Positions 1 through 7,986 of a stretch of DNA of 36,408 nucleotides are shown in pieces. The position numbers and the translations under genes are program-made. The notes under the pieces were generated by a model. That model was not told the origin of the DNA. It saw only the letters and a list, made by a program, of their open reading frames with translations, and did no database searches. This DNA comes from Pseudarthrobacter sp. (GTDB taxonomy: Bacteria; Actinomycetota; Actinomycetes; Actinomycetales; Micrococcaceae), in the NCBI GenBank assembly GCA_031178005.1, contig JAPSJV010000026.1, forward strand, positions 1-36,408, in the 5' to 3' direction. Positions within the stretch are counted from its first letter, which is position 1. Each line of letters starts with the position of its first letter.

Positions 1-328
1 GCTGCGCAGCGATGTTCCCGAGTTCCGCGCGGGCGACACCCTCAAGGTGCACGTGAACATCATCGAAGGCAAGAACTCCCGTGTCCAGGTATTCCAGGGC
101 TTCGTCCTGGGCCGCCAGGGCGACGGTATCCGCGAAACCTTCACCATCCGCAAGGTTTCCTTCGGCGTCGGTGTAGAGCGTACCTTCCCGGTTCACTCCC
201 CGATCATCGACAAGATCGAGGTTGTTACCAAGGGTGACGTCCGCCGCGCCAAGCTGTACTACATGCGCGCACTGCGTGGCAAGGCAGCGAAGATCAAGGA
301 AAAGCGCGACTTCAACACCGCCAAGTAG
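1..328 (+). CDS. rplS: 50S ribosomal protein L19 (5' end missing)
   Basis: Structural protein of the large ribosomal subunit, located at the 30S-50S interface. The window opens inside the gene: the reading frame is already open at base 2 ([18 protein letters not shown]...) and runs to TAG at 326-328, giving about 108 visible residues. The L19 signature is clear: [11 protein letters not shown], the R-V-Q-V-F-Q-G-F-V core, the T-I-R-K stretch, [11 protein letters not shown] and the C-terminal R-R-A-K-L-Y-Y-M-R. It is probably the last gene of a ribosomal/tRNA-modification operon lying upstream. A perfect terminator-like hairpin follows at 422-457, inside the start of the next gene. The family is certain; only the start is out of view. 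Confidence 0.97.
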   Translation, partial: LRSDVPEFRAGDTLKVHVNIIEGKNSRVQVFQGFVLGRQGDGIRETFTIRKVSFGVGVERTFPVHSPIIDKIEVVTKGDVRRAKLYYMRALRGKAAKIKEKRDFNTAK

Positions 329-411
329 TCCTTCCAGGACTTCAACGGCCAAGTCTGCGGCCACAACCGCCCGCGCCGGAGCCATCAGCAACAGCGCGCA
401 GGATTTGGACC

Positions 412-1089
412 ATGGACAACACAAAACGCCAGCCCCGGAAACAGGGCTGGCGTTTTGCGTTGTTGGCCCTTGCCCTGGCATTCCTGGTCGGTGGGCTGGT
501 TCGGTCATTGTGGCTGGACATCTACTACATACCCTCTGCCTCCATGGAACCATTGTTCGAAACGGGGGACAGGATCGTTGTCTCCAGGACCGATTTCGGT
601 GGGGAACCCATCCGTCGTGGAGACATTGTGGTCTTTGACGGCAGGGGATCCTTCGCATCGTTGAAAAGCGGCAAAGGACCATTCCTCGACGGCGCATCGG
701 CCGTTGGACAGTGGCTGGGACTGACCGGCAGCGACACCACCTACGTCAAGCGCGTCATCGGCCTTCCCGGCGATGAGGTGCAATGCTGTGATTCCGGTGG
801 ACAACTGACAGTCAACGGGCACCCTGTTGATGAACCGTATATTTTTCCGGGCGACGCACCCAGTCTCCAGAAATTCAGCGCGGTTGTGCCACAAGGCAGG
901 CTGTGGCTGATGGGTGACCACCGGTCAGAATCCGCTGATTCCCGGAGCCTGCTTGGCGCTCCCGGGGGCGGAATGGTACCGATTGACCGGGTCATTGGCC
1001 GTCCGGTCCAGATCATCTGGCCGCTTGATAGATTGGCTTCAGTGCCGCGGCCAGCCACGGACGGAACAACAGTAAAGGACGGACAGTAG
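412..1089 (+). CDS. lepB: signal peptidase I, first copy
   Basis: Membrane-bound serine protease (family S26) that removes signal peptides from exported preproteins on the outer face of the membrane. It has 225 residues: a basic N-terminus (K5-R14), one membrane segment at about 15-34, then the catalytic domain outside. The Ser-Lys dyad is visible: Ser44 in PSASMEP and Lys113 in YVKRVIGLPGD. The conserved box GDHRSESADSR lies at about 168-178. ATG 412 is preceded by GGATTTGG. No better in-frame start exists before the membrane segment, so the first 15 codons are probably real even though they form a perfect terminator-like hairpin. The stop at 1087-1089 directly abuts the second lepB, so the two are co-transcribed. 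Confidence 0.93.
   Translation: MDNTKRQPRKQGWRFALLALALAFLVGGLVRSLWLDIYYIPSASMEPLFETGDRIVVSRTDFGGEPIRRGDIVVFDGRGSFASLKSGKGPFLDGASAVGQWLGLTGSDTTYVKRVIGLPGDEVQCCDSGGQLTVNGHPVDEPYIFPGDAPSLQKFSAVVPQGRLWLMGDHRSESADSRSLLGAPGGGMVPIDRVIGRPVQIIWPLDRLASVPRPATDGTTVKDGQ
422..457. terminator. perfect 14-bp hairpin, probable rplS terminator inside lepB codons 4-16
   Basis: The arms 422-435 (CAAAACGCCAGCCC) and 444-457 (GGGCTGGCGTTTTG) are exact reverse complements around an 8-base loop. With A4 on the left and T4 on the right it has the form of a bidirectional intrinsic terminator. It begins 94 bases after the rplS stop but lies inside the first codons of lepB, so it could both end the ribosomal transcript and fold the start of the lepB message. 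Confidence 0.7.
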
Positions 1090-1890
1090 ATGCCCGAGAA
1101 CCACCCAGGGACACCTGATCCGCAGGGCACCGGTGCCGAGGCCAATGGCACGGAAAGCCCGGCCGCCCAGGGCCAGGAGGAGCCGTTGGACAAGCGTCCC
1201 CGCAAGGACACCACGGCCAACCCTTTCATCAGCTGGCTGAAGGAAATCGCTACGGTGGTGGTGATCGCCGTCGTGCTGTCCTTCCTCATCAAGACGTTCC
1301 TTTTCCGGGCCTTCTATATCCCTTCGGAATCAATGGTCAGCACTCTCGAGCTGGACGACCGGATCTTCGTCAATCTCCTGGTCCCCGAGCCCTTTGCGCT
1401 GTCGCGCGGAGACGTTGTGGTGTTCCGGGACACCAAAGGCTGGCTGCCGGCAGTGCCTGACTCCGGAGAAGAAAACGGTCCCTTCTCCTTTATCCAGACC
1501 GGGCTGACTTTCGTTGGCCTTCTGCCTGACACGTCTGAACAGCACCTGGTGAAGCGCGTGGTCGGGTTGCCGGGGGACCACGTGATTTGCTGTGACGCCG
1601 CCGGTAAACTTTCAATAAACGGGTCCCCGATCGATGAAAGCTACATCAACGATGCCGAGGTTCCCGAGGTCCAGCCATTCGACGTTGTAGTCCCGGAAGG
1701 CAAAGTCTGGGTCATGGGTGATAACCGGAACCATTCTGCGGATTCACGTGCCCACCGCGACACCAATGGGGGTTTTGTGGATATCGCGGACATCGAAGGC
1801 AAAGCAGCGGTAATCGCTTGGCCCCTCAACCGCTGGTCGGTGCTGGACAATTATCCTGATGTCTTCCGGAACGTCCCAGCGGAAGGCTGA
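1090..1890 (+). CDS. lepB: signal peptidase I, second copy
   Basis: A second S26 signal peptidase (266 residues) starting on the base after the first one's stop. It has a long polar, Pro/Glu/Gly-rich cytoplasmic head (about 1-45), one membrane segment at about 52-70 and then the catalytic domain. Ser81 in PSESM and Lys155 in [11 protein letters not shown] form the dyad, and [11 protein letters not shown] at 210-220 is the classical box with the usual Asn that the first copy replaces with His. Spacing to rnhB is two bases, so lepB-lepB-rnhB is one operon. Two tandem enzymes suggest different preprotein preferences; that is inference from their divergent heads and substrate-side segments. Confidence 0.95.
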   Translation: MPENHPGTPDPQGTGAEANGTESPAAQGQEEPLDKRPRKDTTANPFISWLKEIATVVVIAVVLSFLIKTFLFRAFYIPSESMVSTLELDDRIFVNLLVPEPFALSRGDVVVFRDTKGWLPAVPDSGEENGPFSFIQTGLTFVGLLPDTSEQHLVKRVVGLPGDHVICCDAAGKLSINGSPIDESYINDAEVPEVQPFDVVVPEGKVWVMGDNRNHSADSRAHRDTNGGFVDIADIEGKAAVIAWPLNRWSVLDNYPDVFRNVPAEG

Positions 1891-1892
1891 CC

Positions 1893-2600
1893 ATGTCCTC
1901 CGCTCCAACACTGAGGCACGAGAAGTCTTTCAAGGCCGGAGGCGCCCGCTACCTCGCCGGCGTCGACGAGGTAGGGCGGGGTGCGCTGGCCGGTCCCGTC
2001 AGTGTTGGCATCGCCGTCGTGGACCTTGAACGGCAGAAGCTGCTGAAGGACGTCCGTGACAGCAAGCTCCTCAAGCCCGCAGACCGTGAACGGCTGGCTC
2101 CCCTTGTCCGGAAATGGAGCGTCGCCTCGGCGGTAGGCCACGCGTCCGCCATAGAGATCGACAGCGTCGGCATCATCGCGGCGTTGCGGCTGGCGGGAAC
2201 CCGTGCCTGGCATCAGATCCTCGAATCCGGAGTCGTTCCTGACATCGTCCTGCTCGATGGCAGCCACAACTGGCTGGCTCCGGCCGCCCAGGCCTCCCTT
2301 TTTGACGACGCCATGGGCATGACAGACGGGCTGCTTCCCTGTGAGGCCCCCGTCCACACCAAGATCAAAGCCGATATGCAGTGCCTCAGTGTGGCGGCCG
2401 CCAGCGTCATCGCGAAGGTTGAACGGGATGCGACGATGCAGGACCTGCACACGGAATTCCCGGACTACGGCTGGGACGTCAACAAGGGTTATGCCACATC
2501 CGGCCATCGGGACGTCCTGCGCGCTGCGGGCCCAAGTCCGTACCATCGCGTCAGCTGGCGGCTTCTGGGCGAGGACCCGATGTTGGTGGCAGCCGACTGA
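1893..2600 (+). CDS. rnhB: ribonuclease HII
   Basis: Cytoplasmic endonuclease that cuts RNA in RNA-DNA hybrids and starts removal of misincorporated ribonucleotides. It has 235 residues. Asp25 and Glu26 lie in [16 protein letters not shown], Asp122 in [10 protein letters not shown] and Asp161 in [23 protein letters not shown]. The interval between the last two acids is about 20 residues longer than in the E. coli enzyme, because of a loop around 129-155. ATG 1893 follows the lepB stop by two bases. The family call is safe. Confidence 0.96.
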   Translation: MSSAPTLRHEKSFKAGGARYLAGVDEVGRGALAGPVSVGIAVVDLERQKLLKDVRDSKLLKPADRERLAPLVRKWSVASAVGHASAIEIDSVGIIAALRLAGTRAWHQILESGVVPDIVLLDGSHNWLAPAAQASLFDDAMGMTDGLLPCEAPVHTKIKADMQCLSVAAASVIAKVERDATMQDLHTEFPDYGWDVNKGYATSGHRDVLRAAGPSPYHRVSWRLLGEDPMLVAAD

Positions 2601-2637
2601 TGCGGCGCCACCACGGCAGATGGGGCAAGATGGAAGC

Positions 2638-2964
2638 ATGAGTGCCGAGGACCTTGAGAACTACGAAACCGACATGGAGCTCCAGCTCTACCGCGAGTAC
2701 CGCGACGTTGTTGGCCTGTTCAGCTATGTGGTCGAAACAGAGCGGCGCTTCTACCTGGCCAACCATGTTGACCTCCAGGCCCGCAGCGCCGATGGCGAGG
2801 TTTATTTCGACCTCACGCTGCAGGACGCCTGGGTATGGGACGTCTACCGCTCCGCGAGGTTTGTGAAGAACGTGCGGGTCCTGACCTTCAAGGACGTCAA
2901 CGTGGAGGAACTGCCCCGGAACGAGGAACTGGCCATGCCCAAGGACGTTGACCTGGGCAACTGA
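2638..2964 (+). CDS. DUF2469 family protein
   Basis: A 108-residue acidic protein of unknown function that I recognise as the actinobacterial DUF2469 family (MSAEDLENYETDMELQLYRE...). It has no signal peptide or membrane segment and is rich in Glu/Asp and aromatics, so it is probably a cytosolic single-domain protein. ATG 2638 was chosen because the family begins here and because the frame upstream runs inside rnhB. The position directly after rnhB and before yraN is the usual one in actinobacteria, which is the only functional hint. Confidence 0.9.
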   Translation: MSAEDLENYETDMELQLYREYRDVVGLFSYVVETERRFYLANHVDLQARSADGEVYFDLTLQDAWVWDVYRSARFVKNVRVLTFKDVNVEELPRNEELAMPKDVDLGN

Positions 2965-3031
2965 TGTTCCGGGCGCCTTGTTGGCATTGTTGAGGCGCCA
3001 CCTTTCCTCCACACCGGTGGTTTCCGGCCGG

Positions 3032-3040
3032 TTATCCACA
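3032..3040 (+). other. exact match to the DnaA-box consensus
   Basis: TTATCCACA occurs once in the 137-bp gap between the DUF2469 gene and yraN. The match is exact, but one 9-mer is expected by chance at an appreciable rate in 36 kb (about 0.3 over both strands), and there is no cluster, so this is not an origin. Confidence 0.3.
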
Positions 3041-3101
3041 TAGCGCAGGTCAGCCCTGTTGCCTCCATCGCCGCCCCGTCAGGCTGATGGTGGAGGTGGT
3101 C

Positions 3102-3458
3102 ATGAGAGCCAAGGACGTATTGGGCCGGCGGGGCGAACAACTCGCTGCCGGCTATCTGGAATCCCAGGGCATGCTGGTTGTGGAGCGCAATTGGCGGTGC
3201 CGCGACGGGGAAATTGACATTGTGGCGCTCGACGGCGATGCGTTGGTTATTGCCGAGGTCAAAACACGGCGCAGCATGGACTATGGGCATCCTTTTGAAG
3301 CCGTGGGTACGGCAAAGCTGGCCCGGCTGCACCGACTGGCCGCTGCCTGGTGCCGCGACAAGGAACTCCGGATGCCGCTGCGCCGGATCGACGTCCTTGC
3401 CGTACTGGACGACGGCGTCAGCGAACCTTTGGTGGAGCATCTCAAGGGCGTCGGCTGA
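3102..3458 (+). CDS. yraN: YraN family protein (UPF0102), predicted nuclease-like fold
   Basis: A 118-residue protein of the UPF0102/YraN family, related to Holliday-junction-resolvase and restriction-endonuclease folds. Visible family marks are GRRGEQLAAGYLESQG near the N-terminus and the acidic pattern GEIDIVALDGDALVIAEVKTR at about 36-56, matching an Asp...Glu-x-Lys metal site. ATG 3102 was chosen over ATG 3087 because GGAGG at 3092-3096 sits five bases ahead of it and nothing comparable precedes 3087. The stop overlaps the comM start by one base (TGATG). The yraN-comM-dprA order points to DNA processing, but the biochemical role of YraN is not firmly known. Confidence 0.9.
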   Translation: MRAKDVLGRRGEQLAAGYLESQGMLVVERNWRCRDGEIDIVALDGDALVIAEVKTRRSMDYGHPFEAVGTAKLARLHRLAAAWCRDKELRMPLRRIDVLAVLDDGVSEPLVEHLKGVG

Positions 3459-5002
3459 TGGCCCTGGGACGAACATATTCAGTGGCCCTGGTGGGGCTGA
3501 ACGGGTACATCGTTGAGGTCGAGGCGGACATCGGCCAGACTCTTCCGAACTTCCTCATTCTTGGCCTGCCCGACGCCAGCTTGAACGAGGCCCGGGAACG
3601 GATCCGGTCCGCGGCCAAGAACTCCGGTATTCCCCTGAGCCGCCGCAAGATTACGGCCAACCTGATCCCGGCGTCGTTGCCGAAGAGCGGGTCCGGCTTT
3701 GACCTTGCCATCACCATGTCTGTGCTGCGCGCCGCCAACGACATCCGCGCCACGGAGCGGACAGTCTTTCTTGCCGAGCTGGGCTTGGACGGCAGGCTGC
3801 GTCCCATCAGGGGAGTCCTGCCTGCCGTGATGGCTGCTGTGCAGGCCGGGTATCCGGACATTGTTGTGGCCCAGGCCAACGCGGCGGAGGCGGCACTGGT
3901 CCCTGGTGCTAACGTCCGCGGGTACCGGACGCTTGCCCGGTTGGTCTTCGACTTCGGAGCCGATCCCCAGGAACTGGCCTTGGACTTCGATCCCCAGGAT
4001 TCCGATGAGCCTGATCCTGACGCCGGCCCTGTTGGTCCGCTGCCGGACATGAGGGATGTATCCGGGCAGGCTGAGGCCCGCCGGGCACTTGAGGTTGCCG
4101 CGGCCGGTGCCCACCACGTGCTGCTGACAGGACCGCCGGGGGCCGGGAAGACCATGCTTGCCGAACGCCTGCCCGGGCTGCTGCCGGAGCTGGACGACGC
4201 CGCGGCCATGGAGGTGACGGCCATTCACTCCTTGTGCGGCCTGCCCTCAGCGTCCCGCCAGCTGTTGCGGCGTCCGCCATTCGAAAGTCCGCACCACACC
4301 GCCACGTCCGCTGCCATCATCGGCGGCGGATCGGGTCTGCCCCGCCCGGGTGCAGCCTCCCGGGCACACAGAGGCGTTCTATTCCTCGATGAGGCCCCTG
4401 AGTACGAACGAAGGGTGCTGGACGCGCTCCGGCAGCCGTTGGAAAGCGGCGAACTGGTTATTCACCGCTCAGCAGGCACCGCGGCATATCCGGCGCGGTT
4501 CCAGCTGGTTCTGGCAGCGAATCCCTGCCCCTGCGGCAAGGCTTCAGGAAAAGGCCTGGACTGTACCTGCACACCCATGATGCGGCGGCGTTACTCAGCC
4601 CGGATGTCCGGGCCCCTCCTGGACAGGGTGGACATCCAGCTGCAGGTGGAAAGGGTCTCGCTGGCTGACTTCGGGCAGTGCGGCCATGAAGAGGACACCG
4701 CGTCGATTGCGGCCAGGGTCCGGCAGGCCCGGCAGATCCAGCGCGAGCGGTTGCTGCCCTTTGGGCTGGAAAGCAATGCCCAGGTGCCTGGCCGGCTCCT
4801 CCGGGGATATCTGCGCCTGGAGCCGGCCATAACACGGATCCTGGACCAGGCGCTGGAACGCGGAGTCCTCACGGCCCGCGGCTATGACAGGGTCCTTCGC
4901 CTGGCCTGGACTCTGGCGGACCTGGCCGGACGCCCAAGCCCGGACATCAACGACATCGGCCAGGCCCTGAACCTGCGCCAAGCCGCGGCGGTGGCCGCGT
5001 GA
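3458..5002 (+). CDS. comM: ComM/YifB-type Mg-chelatase-like AAA+ ATPase
   Basis: A 514-residue AAA+ protein of the YifB/ComM family; in naturally transformable bacteria ComM is a helicase that extends heteroduplex during DNA uptake. The N-terminal family domain (VGLNG...LPNFLILGLPDASLNEARERIRSA) covers about 10-170. Walker A GPPGAGKT lies near 224-231, Walker B GVLFLDEA near 305-312, and a Cys-rich NPCPCGK...CTCTP segment follows, typical of the family. ATG 3458 overlaps the yraN stop. The gene is coupled to dprA, whose ATG lies 12 bases after the comM stop. The neighbours support a role in handling incoming single-stranded DNA, although competence has not been shown for this organism. Confidence 0.94.
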   Translation: MALGRTYSVALVGLNGYIVEVEADIGQTLPNFLILGLPDASLNEARERIRSAAKNSGIPLSRRKITANLIPASLPKSGSGFDLAITMSVLRAANDIRATERTVFLAELGLDGRLRPIRGVLPAVMAAVQAGYPDIVVAQANAAEAALVPGANVRGYRTLARLVFDFGADPQELALDFDPQDSDEPDPDAGPVGPLPDMRDVSGQAEARRALEVAAAGAHHVLLTGPPGAGKTMLAERLPGLLPELDDAAAMEVTAIHSLCGLPSASRQLLRRPPFESPHHTATSAAIIGGGSGLPRPGAASRAHRGVLFLDEAPEYERRVLDALRQPLESGELVIHRSAGTAAYPARFQLVLAANPCPCGKASGKGLDCTCTPMMRRRYSARMSGPLLDRVDIQLQVERVSLADFGQCGHEEDTASIAARVRQARQIQRERLLPFGLESNAQVPGRLLRGYLRLEPAITRILDQALERGVLTARGYDRVLRLAWTLADLAGRPSPDINDIGQALNLRQAAAVAA

Positions 5003-5013
5003 AAGGAATTCCC

Positions 5014-6198
5014 ATGAACGACGAAAGACCCGCCCGGGCAGCCCTGGCCAGACTGATGGAACCGCAGGATGCGGCCGGCCTCGCCCTCATCAAGGTGGCG
5101 GGAGCCGTGGAAGCGCTCAGGATAGCGTGTGGGCATATTGATCCCGGTCCTTCCCTGGAGCGTGAAATCGGAGAGGCTCTGGCCGAGGCCGGCGGCAGTG
5201 GCACGTGGCCGGGTCTGGCCGAGGCGTTGCGGCGCTGGCGGCCACGCGTTCCTGATCTGGCACCCGAACGTGATCTTGCCACTATGGCCCGTATTGGCGG
5301 ACGGCTGATCATTCCCGGGGATGAACTCTGGCCTGTGCAGCTGGCGGACCTGGGTCTGCAACAACCGGTCTGCCTTTGGTGGCGTGGCGCGGAACAACCT
5401 CTTCCGCCGGCAGCCAGGTCCGTGGCCTTGGTGGGGTCACGGGACAGCACAAGTTATGGTGCCGCGGTCACGGGTGATCTCGCGTATTCGCTGGCGCAGC
5501 GCGGGTTCACGGTGGTGTCCGGCGGGGCGTACGGTATTGATGCCCATGCCCACCGGGCAGCGCTGGCGGGTGGCTCGGACAGTGTGCCCACCATTGCAGT
5601 CATGGCCGGGGGAGTGGACCGCTTTTATCCGGCTGGGAATGAAGACCTGTTGCGGGCCGTCGCAAACCAAGGGGCGGTCCTGGCGGAAGTTCCACCCGGA
5701 TCGGCTCCCACGCGCTACCGGTTCCTCCAGCGCAACCGCTTGATCGCTGCCTTGTCCGCGGTGACCGTTGTGGTCGAGGCCAGATGGCGGTCTGGAGCCC
5801 TGAACACCGCCCACCATGCCGAGACACTGGGGCGGGCTGTGGGCGCAGTGCCTGGATCCGTACACAGTGCCAACTCAGCTGGCTGCCACCGGCTGCTGCG
5901 CGAAGGAGGAGCAGTGTGCGTCACTGATGCCGGTGAAGTAGCCGAGCTGGCAGCACCTGCCGGCGAAGCCCTGCCCCAGGGTCCCACTGGCCAGGCCGCC
6001 GATCATGACGGTCTGACACTTGAAGACCTCATCCTCTTGGACGCACTGCCGCTGCGGACCACCAGTTCAGTCGAAAAGCTGTCCAGTGTTGCCGGTCTGG
6101 GACCCGAGGCAGTCCGCGCCGGCTTGGGAAGGCTTGGCCTCCTGGGGCTCGCATCCTCGGAACGGGGAGGCTGGAAGCGGCTGAAAACGGTGTCGTAG
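5014..6198 (+). CDS. dprA: DNA-processing protein DprA (Smf)
   Basis: DprA binds single-stranded DNA entering the cell and loads RecA onto it. It has 394 residues: an N-terminal SAM-like part (about 1-110), a Rossmann-like core beginning at VALVGSRDSTSYG near 136 with VVSGGAYGIDAHAH, AVMAGGVDRFYP and RFLQRNRLIAALS, then an Ala/Gly-rich linker and a C-terminal winged-helix-like segment (LLDALPLRTTSSVEKLSSVAG). ATG 5014 is preferred to GTG 4999, which overlaps the comM stop, because GAAAGGAA (5001-5008) precedes it at good distance. It is the last gene of the lepB-to-dprA run; the next gene has its own promoter. Confidence 0.93.
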   Translation: MNDERPARAALARLMEPQDAAGLALIKVAGAVEALRIACGHIDPGPSLEREIGEALAEAGGSGTWPGLAEALRRWRPRVPDLAPERDLATMARIGGRLIIPGDELWPVQLADLGLQQPVCLWWRGAEQPLPPAARSVALVGSRDSTSYGAAVTGDLAYSLAQRGFTVVSGGAYGIDAHAHRAALAGGSDSVPTIAVMAGGVDRFYPAGNEDLLRAVANQGAVLAEVPPGSAPTRYRFLQRNRLIAALSAVTVVVEARWRSGALNTAHHAETLGRAVGAVPGSVHSANSAGCHRLLREGGAVCVTDAGEVAELAAPAGEALPQGPTGQAADHDGLTLEDLILLDALPLRTTSSVEKLSSVAGLGPEAVRAGLGRLGLLGLASSERGGWKRLKTVS

Positions 6199-6263
6199 GG
6201 CAACGGGAGCAGGAATCGGCGGGGTAGCAGACACGCTGTGTGACCGGCCGACGGCCGCACGCC

Positions 6264-6346
6264 TTGACTGATGGGTGACGTGGATCATACTATTATTTCA
6301 CTATTCAAGAACTTACTTTCGCAATGTGGAATAACAGCAATGATCC
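6264..6346 (+). promoter_or_regulatory. promoter inside a long imperfect inverted repeat, NCS1 permease operon
   Basis: TTGACT (6264-6269) and TACTAT (6288-6293) are 18 bases apart and fit a sigma-A promoter with a start near 6300. Two arms, 6282-6301 and 6326-6346, are reverse complements of each other except for three transitions and one extra base; both outer ends are GGATCAT/ATGATCC. The 24-base spacer is AT-rich. The left arm covers the -10 element and the right arm lies about 25 bases past the start, the usual layout of a repressor with two operators. No regulator gene is next to it. Confidence 0.55.
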
Positions 6347-6393
6347 CGCGGTCCAGCTCACCACTGCGAAATCCCCATCGACTGGAGAACCAG

Positions 6394-7947
6394 ATGCCTA
6401 CGACTCCCCAAACCGGCGTCGACCTGGTTGAACCGACACTGTTGTCGGGTCAGCCAGGTCACGTCGAGGAGCTTTGCGCTACAGCCAGCGCCGCTTCCGG
6501 CCAAGCCATCAGCCCCACTCTTTACAACCTTGATCTTGCTCCCACCAAGAGGGCGGGGCGCAAGTGGTCCGGGTACAGCATTTTCACCCTCTGGGCCAAT
6601 GACGTCCACAGCCTCGGCAACTACGCATTCGCCGTCGGACTGTTCGCGCTTGGCCTTGGCGCGTGGCAGATCCTCCTTGCGCTGGGCATTGGAGCGGCCC
6701 TGCTCTTCGGCCTCCTGAACCTCTCCGGTTTTATGGGCGTCAAGACCGGTGTCCCGTTCCCGGTTATGAGCCGTATCTCGTTCGGCATCCGAGGCGCACA
6801 AATTGCCAGCCTCCTTCGCGGCGCTGTTGCCATCGCATGGTTCGGTATCCAGACCTACCTGGCCTCGGTGGTGTTCCGCGTTATGGTCATCGCCATGATT
6901 CCGTCGCTGGCAGACTTCGACAAGAACTCCATCCTGGGCCTGTCTTCGCTGGGCTGGGTCTCCTTCGGAATCCTCTGGATCGTCCAGCTGGTAATCGTCA
7001 GCTTCGGCATGGAAATGATCCGCAAATACGAAGCCTTTGCCGGACCCGTCATCCTCGTCACCATGGCATCCGTCGCCGTCTGGATTTTCATCGAAGCAGG
7101 CGGCGCCATCGCCTGGTCCTCGGACAACGCCCTCGAAGGTCCGGAAATGTGGCTCACCATCTTTGCCGGCGGCGCGCTCTGGGTTTCCATCTACGGCACG
7201 TTCGTCCTGAACTTCTGCGACTTCACCCGCTCTGCGGTATCCAAGAAAGCCGTGGTCCGCGGCAACTTCTGGGGCATCCCCATCAACATGCTGGTCTTCG
7301 GTGCCATTGTCGTCGTCATGGCCGGCGGCCAGTTCAAGATCAACGGCACCATCATCGAGAGCCCGTCGGACATCGTGCAGACGATTCCCAACACCCTCCT
7401 GCTGGTGCTGGCTTGCCTGGCGCTGCTGATCCTGACCATTGCGGTGAACCTCATGGCCAACTTCGTAGCGCCTGTCTACGCGCTGACCAACCTGTTCCCG
7501 AAGCGTCTCAACTTCCGTCGCGCGGCAGCAGTCAGCGCCGTGATCGGCCTGGTGATCCTGCCGTGGAACCTCTACAACAACCCGCTCGTGATCCTCTATT
7601 TCCTGGGTGGCCTTGGCGCCCTGCTGGGCCCGCTGTTCGGCGTAGTCATGGCCGACTACTGGCTCATCCGCCGCGGCAAGGTCAACGTCCCGGAGCTTTA
7701 CTCGGCGTCGCCCGCAGGAACCTACTTCTACAAGAACGGCGTCAACCCCAAGGCCATCATGGCCATGGTTCCTGCGGCCGTGGTGGCGCTGGCTATCGCC
7801 TTCGTTCCCACCCTGGGGGCTGCAGCCCCGTTCGCTTGGTTCTTCGCAGCCGGCATCGCCGCGGTCGTCTATTACTTCATCTCCGACCGCACCCAGAAGC
7901 TTGAAGACGTTGATGGCGAAGCCATTGCCGTCGCCAGCACCCACTAG
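6394..7947 (+). CDS. NCS1-family permease (hydantoin, allantoin or nucleobase type)
   Basis: Sodium- or proton-coupled importer of the nucleobase:cation symporter-1 family. It has 517 residues and about 12 membrane segments from about 55 onward. Family signatures are visible: GVPFPVMSRISFGIRGAQ, the AIAWFGIQTYL segment, NLMANFVAPVYALTNLFPK, VIGLVILPWNLYNNP and GVVMADYWLIRRGKVNVPELY. These are shared by the hydantoin carrier Mhp1 and allantoin/uracil permeases. ATG 6394 has GGAGAAC in front of it; an earlier in-frame ATG at 6271 lies in the promoter and is rejected. The next gene is a racemase-like protein 39 bases downstream, which favours a hydantoin or allantoin-like substrate, but the substrate cannot be read from the sequence. 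Confidence 0.88.
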   Translation: MPTTPQTGVDLVEPTLLSGQPGHVEELCATASAASGQAISPTLYNLDLAPTKRAGRKWSGYSIFTLWANDVHSLGNYAFAVGLFALGLGAWQILLALGIGAALLFGLLNLSGFMGVKTGVPFPVMSRISFGIRGAQIASLLRGAVAIAWFGIQTYLASVVFRVMVIAMIPSLADFDKNSILGLSSLGWVSFGILWIVQLVIVSFGMEMIRKYEAFAGPVILVTMASVAVWIFIEAGGAIAWSSDNALEGPEMWLTIFAGGALWVSIYGTFVLNFCDFTRSAVSKKAVVRGNFWGIPINMLVFGAIVVVMAGGQFKINGTIIESPSDIVQTIPNTLLLVLACLALLILTIAVNLMANFVAPVYALTNLFPKRLNFRRAAAVSAVIGLVILPWNLYNNPLVILYFLGGLGALLGPLFGVVMADYWLIRRGKVNVPELYSASPAGTYFYKNGVNPKAIMAMVPAAVVALAIAFVPTLGAAAPFAWFFAAGIAAVVYYFISDRTQKLEDVDGEAIAVASTH

Positions 7948-7986
7948 GTCCGGGTTCCGGACCACCAGGCAGTAAGGAAGATTTCA

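Noticed and set aside
3032..3101. Replication origin near the DnaA box
   Set aside because: There is a single box, no AT-rich unwinding region and no dnaA or dnaN gene.
6358..7965. Very long open frame on the minus strand opposite the NCS1 permease
   Set aside because: It is the complement of a clear membrane-transport gene. It is Asp/Gly/His-rich with no known motif, and GC-rich DNA commonly leaves such antisense frames open.
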